From Actinomadura hibisca NBRC 15177 (lineage in GTDB: Bacteria; Actinomycetota; Actinomycetes; Streptosporangiales; Streptosporangiaceae): 64,000 bases of DNA. The stretch spans positions 37,464 to 101,463 of the forward strand of contig NZ_BCRO01000007.1 in NCBI RefSeq assembly GCF_001552635.1. The letters are read 5' to 3'. Below the pieces are notes generated by a model. The model was not told the origin of the DNA. It saw nothing but the letters and a program-made list of their open reading frames with translations, and ran no database searches. The stretch's first letter is position 1. Every line of letters begins with the position of its first letter. Position numbers and translations under genes: made by a program. Shown here piece by piece: positions 7,901 through 16,855 of this stretch.

Positions 7901-9016
7901 TCACCGCCCCTCTCGGCGCGTCCCGGCCGGGACGTTCGGGTCGTCCGGGCCGCCCGGATGGGCGGCGCGTCCGGCGGTCTCGTAGCGGGCCAGGGCGCGG
8001 GCGGCGTCGGCGCGCACGCCCTCGGCCAGGTCGGCGGGGGCGGTGATGCGGCCCTGGTCGCCCAGGCGCAGCGCGAGGCCGCGCACCCACCGGGTGTCGG
8101 GGGTGCGCAGCACGATCCGCAGCCGCCCCTCCCCCAGCTCCTCCACGCTCTCGCACGGGTAGTGGTCGGCGACCCAGCGGCCCTGCGGGGTCAGCTCGAA
8201 GCTGACGCGGACGTCGTGCTCGGACGGCCGGAACAGCCCGGCGTCGACGTCGATGGGCTCGGCGCCGGCGGGGACCTCGGCGGCGGCGTCCAGCACCTCC
8301 AGCGCGGTGACGCGGTCGAGGCGGAACAGCCGCACCGCCTCGGCGCGGCGGCACCAGCCCTCCAGGTAGGTGTTGCCCTCCACCACCAGCAGCCGCATGG
8401 GGTCGACGTCGCGCTCGGTGTTCTCGTCGCGGGCCGGGACGTAGTAGGTGAGGTGGACGCGGCGGCCGGCGCCGATGGCCTGGCGCAGCCGGCCCACGGT
8501 GTCGCCGCCCGCGTCGACCTCGACGGTGACCTGGCTGCTGACCTGGGAGGCGGCGGCCCCGGCGGCGGTCTCCAGCTTGGCGATGACGCGGCTGAGGGCG
8601 TCGCGGTCCTGGAGGTCGGGGATGCCCGCGAGCATGCGCAGCGCCACCAGCAGGGCGCTGGCCTCGTCGACCTTGAGCCGCAGCGGGCGGGCGATCGACT
8701 CGGCCTCGGTGACGGTGATCTCGCCGCCCTCGTAGGACAGGTCGATCGGGCAGTAGGGGTCGGGGGCGCGCAGCTCCACGCACCACAGCAGGTTGAGGTC
8801 GTCGATGAGCTGCTTCTCGGTGACGCCGAACGCGGCGGCGGCCTCGTCGAGGGCGACCGCGTCGCGCGACACGACGTAGGGCACCAGGGCCAGCAGGCGG
8901 CCCAGCCGGTCGGTGGAGGTGGTCGCGGCGGCCTTCCCGGCCGGTTTGCCCTGCGGCTTGGCCTGCGTTTTGGCCTGTGCCTTGGTGGCCTTCACGGCGT
9001 CGCTGGTCTCGTTCAC
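7901..9016 (-). CDS. pafC: WYL-domain transcriptional regulator PafC
   Basis: PafC pairs with PafB to activate the RecA/LexA-independent DNA-damage response. The 371-residue protein has an unusual Lys/Ala/Gln-rich N-terminal tail (about residues 8-30). A winged-helix region follows (RLLALVPYVVSRDAVALDEA, then VTEKQLIDDLNLLW), then a WYL domain with the characteristic strands (RVHLTYYVPA; TYLEGWCRRAEAVRLFRLDRV), and finally a WCX extension. The GTG start at 9016 overlaps the pafB stop (GTGA) and has GGGGAG seven bases upstream. The ligand proposed for WYL domains in this family is single-stranded nucleic acid; that is family knowledge, not visible here. Confidence 0.93.
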   Translation of the reverse strand: MNETSDAVKATKAQAKTQAKPQGKPAGKAAATTSTDRLGRLLALVPYVVSRDAVALDEAAAAFGVTEKQLIDDLNLLWCVELRAPDPYCPIDLSYEGGEITVTEAESIARPLRLKVDEASALLVALRMLAGIPDLQDRDALSRVIAKLETAAGAAASQVSSQVTVEVDAGGDTVGRLRQAIGAGRRVHLTYYVPARDENTERDVDPMRLLVVEGNTYLEGWCRRAEAVRLFRLDRVTALEVLDAAAEVPAGAEPIDVDAGLFRPSEHDVRVSFELTPQGRWVADHYPCESVEELGEGRLRIVLRTPDTRWVRGLALRLGDQGRITAPADLAEGVRADAARALARYETAGRAAHPGGPDDPNVPAGTRREGR

Positions 9017-9993
9017 CGGTCGCTCCCCGCCAGTACCGCCTTGAGCTGCTGGATGACCGCCTCGCGCAGGTCGGGCGGGTCGAGCACCACGACGTCGTCG
9101 GCGAACCGCGCCAGGTAGGGCGCGAAGCGGTCCACGTCGCGGAAGGTGAGGACGGCCTCGTCCCACCCGGCCCAGCCGTCGCCGGCGGCGGGCCGCACCT
9201 CGCGGGCCCAGCGGCGCGGGCCCTGGGCGGCCCCGGCGCGCAGCAGCACCTGCGCCGGGCGCGGCTCGGCGACCGGGTCGCCGCGGTCGAAGGCGATGCG
9301 CCGCACGTCGACGTCGGCGGGCACGGTGACGCTGTCGGCGGGGCCGTCGGGCACGACCTCGCCGGTGATGCGCGACAGCCGGAACACGCGGGACTCGCCC
9401 CGGTCGCGGTCGTGGCCGACCACGTACCAGCGGCCGCGGCGGCTCACCACGCCCCACGGCTCCAGGTGGCGGCGCGCGACCTGGGTGCGGCCGATGCCCT
9501 GGTAGTCGAAGGCGACGGGGCGGCGGTCGCGGACCGCCTCCCACAGCGCCGGGAAGGCCGGGTCGCCGGTGTTGACGCGGGGTTCGATGCCGACGGCGGT
9601 GGGCACGTCGGTGTCGACGCCGGCGGCGCGCAGCTTCAGCAGCGCGCCGGAGGCGGCCTCGGCCATGCTGGCGCGCTGCCAGACCCGGGCGGCCAGGCCC
9701 AGCACCGCGGCCTCGTCGGGCGTCAGGTGGATGTCGGGCAGCTCGTAGGCCTGCGGCGGGATGCGGTAGCCGATCTCCTCGCCGCCGCCGCCCTGCTGGT
9801 CGCTGCCCACCTCCAGGGGCACCCCCAGCTCCCGCAGCTCCTCCTTGTCGCGTTCGAACATGCGCTTGAACGCCTCGTCGGAGTCGGGATAGCCCGGGAC
9901 CGCCCGGCGGATCTGCTCGGCCGTCAGGTACCTGCGGGTGGCGAGCAGGCAGACCACCAGGTTGAGCAGGCGCTCGGTCTTGCGCCGCGACAC
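9013..9993 (-). CDS. pafB: WYL-domain transcriptional regulator PafB
   Basis: This is the 326-residue partner of PafC. The N-terminal winged helix reads RKTERLLNLVVCLLATRRYL then AFKRMFERDKEELRELGV. The WYL domain follows (AVRDRRPVAFDYQG; GRWYVVGHDRDRGESRVFRL) and a WCX-like C-terminal region ends the protein. The GTG start at 9993 has AAGG about ten bases upstream. In Mycobacterium pafA directly precedes pafB. Here pafA is 3.6 kb away, and four unrelated genes (DUF3866, DUF3291, HTH regulator, FKBP) lie between. The divergent DUF3866 gene starts only 74 bases away, so the two promoters share a short intergenic region. Confidence 0.93.
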   Translation of the reverse strand: MSRRKTERLLNLVVCLLATRRYLTAEQIRRAVPGYPDSDEAFKRMFERDKEELRELGVPLEVGSDQQGGGGEEIGYRIPPQAYELPDIHLTPDEAAVLGLAARVWQRASMAEAASGALLKLRAAGVDTDVPTAVGIEPRVNTGDPAFPALWEAVRDRRPVAFDYQGIGRTQVARRHLEPWGVVSRRGRWYVVGHDRDRGESRVFRLSRITGEVVPDGPADSVTVPADVDVRRIAFDRGDPVAEPRPAQVLLRAGAAQGPRRWAREVRPAAGDGWAGWDEAVLTFRDVDRFAPYLARFADDVVVLDPPDLREAVIQQLKAVLAGSDR

Positions 9994-10067
9994 TTCGCCA
10001 CCACCTTCTCGCTCGCTGTGCCCGGTCCGTCCCCGCGTTCCGTCTCCGAGGACGCTACCGTTCCGGT

Positions 10068-11150
10068 GTGATCCGATGGCGCAAAGGCACGGTAGAGAAC
10101 GTCCGCCGGGAGTGGCCGGGGGCGGTCGAGCTGGATGTCTCGATCGACGGTGACGGGACCGCGCGGGCCCTCGCCTACCCCGCGCTGGTGGGGCGGCCGG
10201 AGCCCGGTGATTCCGTCCTGCTCAACACTACGGCCTTGGCGATGGGCCTGGGGACGGGCGGCTACGCGATGGTGGTGGCGGTGCCCGACCGGCTGCCGCC
10301 CGATCCGGCCGGACCCGGCCACCTGGTCAAAGCCCGCTACACGCCGCTCCAGGCCACGGTATTGGGCGCCGACGAGCAGGACTCCCCCCACCACGCGGTG
10401 CTGCGCGAGGCCGACTCGCTGGACGGCATGCCGGTGGTCGTCGCCGACCTGCACTCGGCGCTGCCGCCGGTCCTGGCGGGGCTGCTGGCCGCGCGGCCCG
10501 GGGCGCGGGTGGTGTACGTGATGCCCGACGGGGGCGCGCTGCCCGCCTGGTTCTCGATGTCGATCGCGCGGCTGCGGGACGCGGGGGCGCTGGCGGCGAC
10601 CGTCACGACCGGGCAGGCGTTCGGCGGCGACCTGGAGGCCGTCACCGTGCACACCGGGCTGCTGGCGGCCCGCCTGGTCCTGGACGCCGACGTCGCGATC
10701 GTCGCGCAGGGGCCGGGGAACCTCGGCACCGGCACCAAGTGGGGCTTCTCCGGGGTGACCTCCGGGGAGGCGGTCAACGCGGCGGCGGTGCTGTCGGGAC
10801 GTCCCGTCGGCTCCCTGCGCGTCAGCGAGGGCGACAGGCGCGAACGGCACCTGGGGGTGTCCCACCACAGCATCACCGCCTACGGGCGGGTGGCGCTGGC
10901 CCGCGCCGACATCCCCGTGCCCGAGCTGGGCGGCGACTTCGGGACGCGCGTCGCGGCCGAGGCCGCGCAGCTGGGCGACCGCCACGAGCTGGTGCCGGTG
11001 GGCGTGGAGGGGCTGCGCGAGGCCCTGGAGGCGGCCGAGAAGGACTGGGGGGTGCGGCTGTCGACGATGGGCCGCCGCCTGGACGAGGACCTGGCCTACT
11101 TCCTCACCGCGGCCGCCGCCGGCCGCCACACCGCCGCCCTGCTGGACTGA
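10068..11150 (+). CDS. DUF3866 family protein
   Basis: The 360-residue cytoplasmic protein matches the DUF3866 family, which is nearly restricted to actinobacteria. Recognisable blocks are a small N-terminal beta domain (MIRWRKGTVENVRREWPG), a Gly-rich middle (VAQGPGNLGTGTKWGFSG) and SHHSITAYGRVALARADIPVPE. No catalytic motif is obvious. Start GTG 10068 was chosen to give the typical MIRW opening; no Shine-Dalgarno is evident, and the preceding 74 bases also hold the pafB promoter. A good terminator follows at 11164-11198. The function is unknown; proximity to the paf genes is conserved in several actinobacteria as far as I recall. Confidence 0.85.
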   Translation: MIRWRKGTVENVRREWPGAVELDVSIDGDGTARALAYPALVGRPEPGDSVLLNTTALAMGLGTGGYAMVVAVPDRLPPDPAGPGHLVKARYTPLQATVLGADEQDSPHHAVLREADSLDGMPVVVADLHSALPPVLAGLLAARPGARVVYVMPDGGALPAWFSMSIARLRDAGALAATVTTGQAFGGDLEAVTVHTGLLAARLVLDADVAIVAQGPGNLGTGTKWGFSGVTSGEAVNAAAVLSGRPVGSLRVSEGDRRERHLGVSHHSITAYGRVALARADIPVPELGGDFGTRVAAEAAQLGDRHELVPVGVEGLREALEAAEKDWGVRLSTMGRRLDEDLAYFLTAAAAGRHTAALLD

Positions 11151-11163
11151 CCCTTCTCTCTCC

Positions 11164-11198
11164 GCCCCCGTTCCGGCCGGTCAGGCCGGGGCGGGGGC
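11164..11198 (+). terminator. Rho-independent terminator of the DUF3866 gene
   Basis: A 15-bp stem with two G-U wobbles (arms 11164-11178 and 11184-11198, loop of five) is followed on the plus strand by TTTCTC. It overlaps the last codons of the convergent DUF3291 gene. Confidence 0.75.
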
Positions 11199-11774
11199 TT
11201 TCTCGATCATGCCTTCCTCCCGCGCGCCCTGCCCGGGTCCCGCCTCCAGGCCGTCCACCGCGCCCGCCGCCAGGGCCTCGGCCGCGCCGTAGCCCGCGTT
11301 GAAGGTGAACGCGCGGGGCGAGGAACCCTGCGCGCGCAACAGTTCCAGGCGCTCGACGCCCTCGGCGACGGTCGGGACGTGCCCGGCCGGGATCCACCAC
11401 AACACCAGGTGGGCGGCGGTGGGCCGGTGGAACCACTCGCGGCGGCGGCGCATCGACTCCAGGTGCCCGCTGCGGTACACGAAGTCCCACAGCGCCTGGC
11501 GGGTCTCCCACACCGAGTAGGTGACGATCACGTCGGCGCCGAGCGGGCGGAGGCCGGTGGCGTCGGCCGCGCCCTCCTCCACCAGCCGCCACACGAAGCC
11601 GGGCGCGTTGTCAGCCAGGGCGTTGACCTCGTCGAGCCGCGCCACGAAGCCGGCGGTGCGCGGGTCGTCGAGGGGATGGCGGAGGGCGGCGACGTTGAAC
11701 TGGGCGAGGTGGAGGCGGGGCGTGGGGGCGGGGGCGGTCGTGGGGGTGGCGGAGGCGTGCGTGGGGGCGTTCAT
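11181..11774 (-). CDS. DUF3291 domain protein
   Basis: The 197-residue product has the DUF3291 layout: LHLAQFNVAALRHPLDDPR near residues 21-39, then LADNAPGFVWRLVEE and VTYSVWETRQALWDFVYRS. The fold resembles a ferredoxin-like dimeric alpha/beta barrel, the group that includes small heme- or monooxygenase-type proteins, but no catalytic residue can be assigned. An Ala/Pro/Thr-rich N-terminal tail precedes the domain. It begins 32 bases after the HTH regulator stop on the same strand, so the two genes probably form an operon and the regulator may control this enzyme. Confidence 0.75.
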   Translation of the reverse strand: MNAPTHASATPTTAPAPTPRLHLAQFNVAALRHPLDDPRTAGFVARLDEVNALADNAPGFVWRLVEEGAADATGLRPLGADVIVTYSVWETRQALWDFVYRSGHLESMRRRREWFHRPTAAHLVLWWIPAGHVPTVAEGVERLELLRAQGSSPRAFTFNAGYGAAEALAAGAVDGLEAGPGQGAREEGMIEKAPAPA

Positions 11775-11806
11775 GGGGTCAGCCCACCATGCCCCCGGCT
11801 TCTATG

Positions 11807-12511
11807 TCAATCTTCATTGTTTTTAGAAGCCTCCACCACCACGCAGCACAGCCCGGGGCGCGCGTCCATGCGGGCGCGCAACGTTTCCGAGCCGTCCAGG
11901 AGCCCTTCGAGCAGGGCGAGGTTCATGCCGCACACGAGCGGCGGGAAGCGGTCGGCGACCGACCGGAAGGGGCAGTTGCGCAGGCGGAGGGCAGGGTGGG
12001 GAGTGCTTTCGTCCTGCTGTTCGTGCCCGTGCTCGCCCGCGGGGTCGTCCATGAACGGGCCGTAGCCGCGCGTCGCCAGGAGCGCGGCCACCTCCGCCAG
12101 GTCCGCGCAGGGCCGCCCTTCGGGGCCGCGCATTTCCCGGCCGCGCCGCCGCGCGGTCTCCCAGAGCGCGGTGTCCAGGCCCGCGGCCTCGGCGGTCTCG
12201 GCCAGCAGGTCGGCGGCCGTGCGGTAGTCGCGGGCGGGCAGCGACACCTGCCGCTCGGCCGCCGAGCGGCGGTACACCTTGGCGGGACGGCCCGCGCCCG
12301 GCCCCGAACGGCCCGTCAGGCGGCGGGAGTCGGCCTCCAGCAGCCCGGCCTCGACCAGCCGGTCCAGATGGAAGGCCGCGAGGGTGCGCTGCACGCCTGC
12401 GGCCTCCGCCGCCTCGTTGCGGCCCACCTCGCGCCCCTGGGCCGCCACGTACTCGTACAGCCGCCGCCGGACCGGGTCCCGCAGCGACGCGATCGCGTCG
12501 ATGTCCTCCAT
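11807..12511 (-). CDS. HTH regulator with SufR-like cysteine pattern
   Basis: A 234-residue regulator. The winged helix covers about residues 5-80 (LRDPVRRRLYEYVAAQGREV, then AAGVQRTLAAFHLDRLVEAGLL), of the ArsR/DeoR-like type. The C-terminal half carries Cys180, Cys194 and the pair Cys222/Cys223 in a context (NCPFRSVADRFPPLVCGMN ... LCCVVVE) resembling Fe-S-sensing SufR-type proteins. One cysteine of the usual four-ligand spacing is replaced. Transcription appears leaderless: a -10 element TAGAAT lies six bases before the ATG, embedded beside a 26-bp imperfect palindrome at 12521-12546. The likely target is itself and the downstream DUF3291 gene. Redox or iron-sulfur sensing is inference. 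Confidence 0.75.
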   Translation of the reverse strand: MEDIDAIASLRDPVRRRLYEYVAAQGREVGRNEAAEAAGVQRTLAAFHLDRLVEAGLLEADSRRLTGRSGPGAGRPAKVYRRSAAERQVSLPARDYRTAADLLAETAEAAGLDTALWETARRRGREMRGPEGRPCADLAEVAALLATRGYGPFMDDPAGEHGHEQQDESTPHPALRLRNCPFRSVADRFPPLVCGMNLALLEGLLDGSETLRARMDARPGLCCVVVEASKNNED

Positions 12512-12517
12512 CCGGCC

Positions 12518-12523
12518 ATTCTA
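12518..12523 (-). promoter_or_regulatory. -10 element for leaderless HTH regulator mRNA
   Basis: TAGAAT (minus strand) ends six bases before the ATG at 12511, placing the transcription start on the A of the start codon. No Shine-Dalgarno is present. Confidence 0.6.
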
Positions 12524-12546
12524 AGAACAACCGGCGTTGATGTTAG
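12521..12546. promoter_or_regulatory. Imperfect palindromic operator of the HTH regulator
   Basis: Arms ctaagaacaac (12521-12531) and gttgatgttag (12536-12546) match as inverted repeats at 9 of 11 positions with a 4-base spacer. The site overlaps the -10 element, as expected for autorepression. Confidence 0.6.
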
Positions 12547-12574
12547 AGTCGACGGCCCGGAGCGGGTGGTCGGG

Positions 12575-13510
12575 TCAGTGCGCGCCCAGCACGTCCACGA
12601 CGAACACCAGCGTGTCGGTGCCCTTGATCCCGGCCTGCGCCAGCCCCTTCGCGCCGTAGCCCAGCGCGGGCGGCACCACGACCAGCACCCGGCTGCCGAC
12701 CTTCTGCCCCACCAGCGCCTGGTCCCAGCCCTTCATCACCTGGCCGGTCCCGATCGTGGCCGCGTACGGGCGGCCCGACCGCCACGAGGAGTCGAACACC
12801 TGCCCGTCGCGCCAGAACGACCCGGTGTACTGCAACGCCACGAGCTGGCCCTTCTCGACCGCCGCGCCGCCGCCCTGCACCAGGGTCCGCACCTGCAACG
12901 TCTTGGGCGCGGCGGCCTTCGGCACGGTCACCAGCGGCCCCTGCGCGCCCGACCCTGGCGTCACCTGCGGCAACTTCGCGTCGCTCAGCGCCTGCTGCCT
13001 GCCCTGCGCCGCGGCCGTCTTCGAGTACACCGCGCGCACGTCCAGCACGTACAGCAGCGAGTCCCCGGCCCCCACCTGGTTCCGGCTGTCGCCCTTGTCG
13101 CCGAACCCGTCCTTGGGCGGGATCCGCGCCACCACGCGCGACCCCGCACGGGCGCCCTCCAGCGCCTTCTCCAGCCCCGGCACCAGCTCCCCCGTCGGGA
13201 ACGCGCCCGGCTTGCCGTCGTCGAAGCTGCTGGCCAGCAGCTTGGAACCGGCCTTGGTCCACCGGTAGCCGACGTAGTCGGCCACCACCAGATCGCCCTT
13301 GTGGACCTGGGCGCCCTTGCCCTCGGCGAGGGTCTTCACCGCCAGCTTCTCCTCGGGCTTGCCGCCCTTGGGGAACGACACCTCCGGACGGGCGCCGAAC
13401 GCGCCCTTGACCGCGACCTGCACATCGTCGCCGCTCGAACACGCGGACAACGACAACGACGCGGCGGCCAGCACGGCGACCGCGGGCAACACGGCGAGAC
13501 GACGGCGCAT
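12575..13510 (-). CDS. Lipoprotein with two FKBP-type peptidyl-prolyl isomerase domains
   Basis: The 311-residue protein starts with a lipoprotein signal peptide (MRRRLAVLPAVAVLAAA) and a lipobox LSAC with Cys24, so it should be anchored on the outer face of the membrane. Two FKBP folds follow. The first is at about residues 60-160 (KGDLVVADYVGYRW ... GDSLLYVLDV) and lacks several active-site aromatics. The second is at about 205-311 (KGQLVALQYTGSFWRDGQVFDSSW, MKGWDQAL, PPALGYG, LVFVVDVL) and looks canonical. It probably catalyses proline isomerisation of exported proteins. FKBP genes next to pafA are also seen in Streptomyces. A palindrome lies 20 bases upstream of the start. Confidence 0.9.
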   Translation of the reverse strand: MRRRLAVLPAVAVLAAASLSLSACSSGDDVQVAVKGAFGARPEVSFPKGGKPEEKLAVKTLAEGKGAQVHKGDLVVADYVGYRWTKAGSKLLASSFDDGKPGAFPTGELVPGLEKALEGARAGSRVVARIPPKDGFGDKGDSRNQVGAGDSLLYVLDVRAVYSKTAAAQGRQQALSDAKLPQVTPGSGAQGPLVTVPKAAAPKTLQVRTLVQGGGAAVEKGQLVALQYTGSFWRDGQVFDSSWRSGRPYAATIGTGQVMKGWDQALVGQKVGSRVLVVVPPALGYGAKGLAQAGIKGTDTLVFVVDVLGAH

Positions 13511-13529
13511 GCACGGTTCCTTCGGGGGT

Positions 13530-13555
13530 GGGTGAGCGCTGCTGAGCGCTCACCC
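13530..13555. promoter_or_regulatory. Inverted repeat between pafA and the FKBP gene
   Basis: GGGTGAGCGCT (13530-13540) and AGCGCTCACCC (13545-13555) form a perfect 11-bp inverted repeat with a 4-base loop. Its core TGAGCGCT is itself near-palindromic. It lies 20 bases before the FKBP ATG and 45 bases past the pafA stop. It could be the pafA terminator or an operator for the FKBP gene. A second, shorter inverted repeat (13576-13599) abuts the pafA stop. Confidence 0.55.
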
Positions 13556-13599
13556 TACCCCTCAGGTGACCAACCGGTAGCCCGCCGGTGCCGGCTACC

Positions 13600-14964
13600 T
13601 CACATCCCGGCGATGAGCTTGTCGACCCGCTCGTCCACCGACCGGAACGGGTCCTTGCACAACACCGTGCGCTGCGCCTGGTCGTTCAGCTTCAGATGCA
13701 CCCAGTCCACCGTGAAGTCGCGCCGCTTCTCCTGCGCCTTGCGGATGAACTCCCCGCGCAGCCGCGCCCGCGTCGTCTGCGGCGGCACCGACTTCGCCTC
13801 GAAGATCGCCAGGTCGCGCGTCACCCGCTCCACCGAACCCCGGTTCTCCAGCAGGTAGTACAACCCCCGCTCCCGGTGCACGTCGTGGTAGGCCAGGTCC
13901 AGCTGCGCCACCCGCGGCGACGACAGCGGCAGGTCGTACTTGCGGCGGTACCGCTCGATCAGCTGGTACTTGGTCACCCAGTCGATCTCCCGGGCCACCA
14001 GGTCCAGATCACCGGTCTCCACCGCGCGCAGCGTCCGCTCCCACAGGTCCAGCACCCGCTTGGCGGTCGCGTCGCCGCCCCGCCGGTCCACGAAGTCCTT
14101 CGCCTTGCCGAAGTACTCCTTCTGGATCTCCAGCGAGCTGGCCTCGCGCCCGTTGGCCAGCCGCACCTTGCGGCGGCCCGTCATGTCATGGCTGACCTCC
14201 CGGATCGCCCGGATCGGGTTCTCCAGCGTCAGGTCCCGCATGACGACGCCCGCCTCGATCATCCGCAGCACCAGGTCGGTCGCCCCCACCTTCAGGAGCA
14301 TCGTGGTCTCGCTCATGTTCGAGTCGCCCACGATCACGTGCAGCCGCCGGAACCGCTCGGCGTCGGCGTGCGGCTCGTCCCGGGTGTTGATGATGGGCCG
14401 CGACCGCGTCGTCGCCGACGACACCCCCTCCCAGATGTGCTCGGCGCGCTGCGACACGCAGTACACCGCGCCCCGGGGGGTCTGCAGCACCTTGCCGGCG
14501 CCGCAGATGATCTGGCGCGTCACCAGGTACGGGATCAGCACGTCGGCCAGCCGGCCGAACTCCCCGTGCCGCCCCACCAGGTAGTTCTCGTGGCAGCCGT
14601 AGGAGTTCCCGGCCGAGTCGGTGTTGTTCTTGAACAGGTAGATGTCGCCGGCGATGCCCTCCTCGCGCAGCCGCCGCTCCGCGTCCACGAGGAGCCCCTC
14701 GAGGATGCGTTCGCCGGCCTTGTCGTGCGTCACCAGATCGACGACGCTGTCGCACTCGGGCGTGGCGTACTCGGGGTGGCTTCCCACGTCCAGGTAGAGC
14801 CGCGCGCCGTTGCGCAGGAACACGTTGCTGCTGCGGCCCCACGACACCACCCGGCGGAACAGGTAGCGGGCCACCTCATCGGGTGACAACCGCCGCTGCC
14901 CGCGGAAGGTGCAGGTGACGCCGTACTCGTTCTCAAGCCCGAAGATGCGCCTGTCCACATCCAC
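13600..14964 (-). CDS. pafA: Pup--protein ligase PafA
   Basis: PafA uses ATP to join the C-terminal glutamate of deamidated Pup to substrate lysines. The 454-residue protein shows the glutamine-synthetase-like core: [14 protein letters not shown] at the N-terminus, with Mg/ATP-binding acidic residues, then [36 protein letters not shown] and [13 protein letters not shown]. It has the usual PafA length; Dop is longer. Start is GTG 14964 (a downstream ATG at 14958 is out of frame). Unlike in mycobacteria, pafA here lies upstream of the FKBP gene and downstream of prcA, 197 bases past it, so it may have its own promoter. Confidence 0.97.
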   Translation of the reverse strand: MDVDRRIFGLENEYGVTCTFRGQRRLSPDEVARYLFRRVVSWGRSSNVFLRNGARLYLDVGSHPEYATPECDSVVDLVTHDKAGERILEGLLVDAERRLREEGIAGDIYLFKNNTDSAGNSYGCHENYLVGRHGEFGRLADVLIPYLVTRQIICGAGKVLQTPRGAVYCVSQRAEHIWEGVSSATTRSRPIINTRDEPHADAERFRRLHVIVGDSNMSETTMLLKVGATDLVLRMIEAGVVMRDLTLENPIRAIREVSHDMTGRRKVRLANGREASSLEIQKEYFGKAKDFVDRRGGDATAKRVLDLWERTLRAVETGDLDLVAREIDWVTKYQLIERYRRKYDLPLSSPRVAQLDLAYHDVHRERGLYYLLENRGSVERVTRDLAIFEAKSVPPQTTRARLRGEFIRKAQEKRRDFTVDWVHLKLNDQAQRTVLCKDPFRSVDERVDKLIAGM

Positions 14965-15161
14965 GACCCTATGCGGCCGGACGCCGACTTGGCAGCCTCC
15001 GCAGCCCCTTGTTTCGCAGCCGCTCCCGAACCCGCGCCTTTACGTTGTAGATCATTAAGCGGGCGGGAAAAACCCGCCGCGGCCGCACCCCCGGGCAAAC
15101 CCGGACAGCACGACCACAGCGGGCCGTCACACCCCACCAAACCGCCGGCGACTCCCCGAGG

Positions 15162-15857
15162 TCAGTCCCCCGCCTCCGCCAGCAACGCCTCGATCCGCGC
15201 CGCCGGAAGCCGCTTGAACAACCGGTGCTCCCGGTTACGGTCCAGCACCGCCACCTCCAGCGACTTCGCCTCCAGATGACGATCGTTGTCCTGCGCCTCC
15301 AACGACCGCACCGCCGTCCGCAACGCCTCCACCAGCGACGCGCCCTCGACGTACCGCTCCTTCAACGCCTGCGCCACCGCGTCCGCCTGACCGCCCATCG
15401 CCACGTAACCGTGCTCGTCGGCCACCGAACCATCGAACGTCAACCGGTAGATCTGGTCGGTCTCCGCCGTCTCACCGACCTCCGCCACCACCAACTCCAC
15501 CTCGTACGGCTTGTTGGTCTCCGTGAAGATCGTCCCCAGCGACTGCGCGTACACGTTCGCCAGACCCCGCGCCGTCACATCACGCCGGTCGTACTGGTAC
15601 CCGTTGATGTCGGCGTACCGCACCCCGCCCAGCCGCAGGTTCTCGAACTCGTTGTACTTCCCCACCGCCGCGAACGCGATCCGGTCGTAGATCTCACTGA
15701 TCTTGTGCAACGCCCGCGACGGATTGTCGGCCACGAACAGGATCCCGTCGGCGTACTGCAGCACCACCACGCTGCGACCCCGCGAGATCCCCTTCCGCGC
15801 ATAGTCCGCCTTGTCCTTCATCTGCTGTTCGGGCGACACGTAGAACGGCATGGACAC
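15162..15857 (-). CDS. prcA: 20S proteasome alpha subunit PrcA
   Basis: PrcA makes the outer heptameric rings that gate the 20S core and contact the Arc ATPase. The 231-residue protein begins with the alpha-type N-terminal segment [21 protein letters not shown], which forms the gate, then [19 protein letters not shown]. It lacks the catalytic N-terminal threonine. Start GTG 15857 has AAGGGA nine bases upstream; an in-frame ATG two codons on is also possible. It lies 15 bases after prcB, clearly co-transcribed. The C-terminus is helical ([17 protein letters not shown]). Confidence 0.97.
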   Translation of the reverse strand: MSMPFYVSPEQQMKDKADYARKGISRGRSVVVLQYADGILFVADNPSRALHKISEIYDRIAFAAVGKYNEFENLRLGGVRYADINGYQYDRRDVTARGLANVYAQSLGTIFTETNKPYEVELVVAEVGETAETDQIYRLTFDGSVADEHGYVAMGGQADAVAQALKERYVEGASLVEALRTAVRSLEAQDNDRHLEAKSLEVAVLDRNREHRLFKRLPAARIEALLAEAGD

Positions 15858-15872
15858 CGGTCTGCATCCCTT

Positions 15873-16718
15873 CTATCGCAGCGGGGCGGTCGGACCGCCC
15901 GGCGAGTCGTAACGTTCCTCCACGACGGCCCGCGCCAACGCGCCGACCTCGTCCTCACCGAGCCGCCGGTACCCCTCCGCCGTCACCGACGCCACCACCG
16001 GGAAGATCCCGCGCGTCAGATCCGGCCCACCGGTCGCCGAGTCGTCATCGGCCGCGTCGTACAACGCCTGCACGCACACCAGCGCCGCGTCCTCGGCCGA
16101 CAGATCCGGCCGGAACAACTTCTTCAGCGCACCCCGCGCGAACACCGACCCCGACCCGATCGAATGGAAGTCCCGCTCCTCGTACCGGCCACCGGCCGGA
16201 TCGTAGGAGAAGATCCGCCCGGCGTCCCGGTCCTCGTCGTACCCCGCGAACAACGGCACCACGGCCAACCCCTGCATCGCCATGCCCAGGTTCTGCCGCA
16301 CCATCGTCGCCAGCCGGTTCGCCTTGCCCTCGATCGACAGCGTGCGGCCCTCACGCTTCTCGTAATGCTCCAGCTCCACCTGGAACAGCCGCATCATCTC
16401 GATCCCGATCCCCGCCGTACCGGCGATCGCGATCGCCGAGAACTCGTCGGCCCGGAACACCTTCTCGATATCACGCTGCGCGATCACGTTGCCCGCGGTC
16501 GCCCGCCGGTCCCCCGCCATCACCACACCGCCCGGGAAGACCACCGCCACGATCGTCGTGCCGTGCGGGATCTCCTCCCCCGCCGACACCGCCGGCAACG
16601 GCCGCCGACCCGGCAGCAACTCCGGCGAGTACGCCCCCAGGAACTCCGTGAACGAGGACGTGTCCGGGTTCACGAACAACCCGGGCAGACGTCCGGCCTT
16701 CGCATCGTGGGACGCCAC
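15873..16718 (-). CDS. prcB: 20S proteasome beta subunit PrcB
   Basis: PrcB is the proteolytic subunit. The protein is made with a 53-residue propeptide that should be autocleaved in [11 protein letters not shown] to expose the catalytic Thr54. The following [16 protein letters not shown] contains the conserved Asp and Lys/Arg environment of Ntn hydrolases, and [12 protein letters not shown] is typical of the C-terminal half. I chose GTG 16718, which has GGAAGGAG four bases upstream, over the ATG at 16739 and the longer frame. The gene is separated from pup by the endonuclease VII gene. Confidence 0.97.
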   Translation of the reverse strand: MASHDAKAGRLPGLFVNPDTSSFTEFLGAYSPELLPGRRPLPAVSAGEEIPHGTTIVAVVFPGGVVMAGDRRATAGNVIAQRDIEKVFRADEFSAIAIAGTAGIGIEMMRLFQVELEHYEKREGRTLSIEGKANRLATMVRQNLGMAMQGLAVVPLFAGYDEDRDAGRIFSYDPAGGRYEERDFHSIGSGSVFARGALKKLFRPDLSAEDAALVCVQALYDAADDDSATGGPDLTRGIFPVVASVTAEGYRRLGEDEVGALARAVVEERYDSPGGPTAPLR

Positions 16719-16855
16719 GCGACTCCTTCCCTCCACCATGGCGCCGACGCCCCTGACACGCGCCGACGCTGACACACCCGACCCTACTGTTCGACCGCAC
16801 CCCAGCGCATACCACGATCACCCCGCCCAGCTCCGCCCACGGCGAACCGGTCCGA

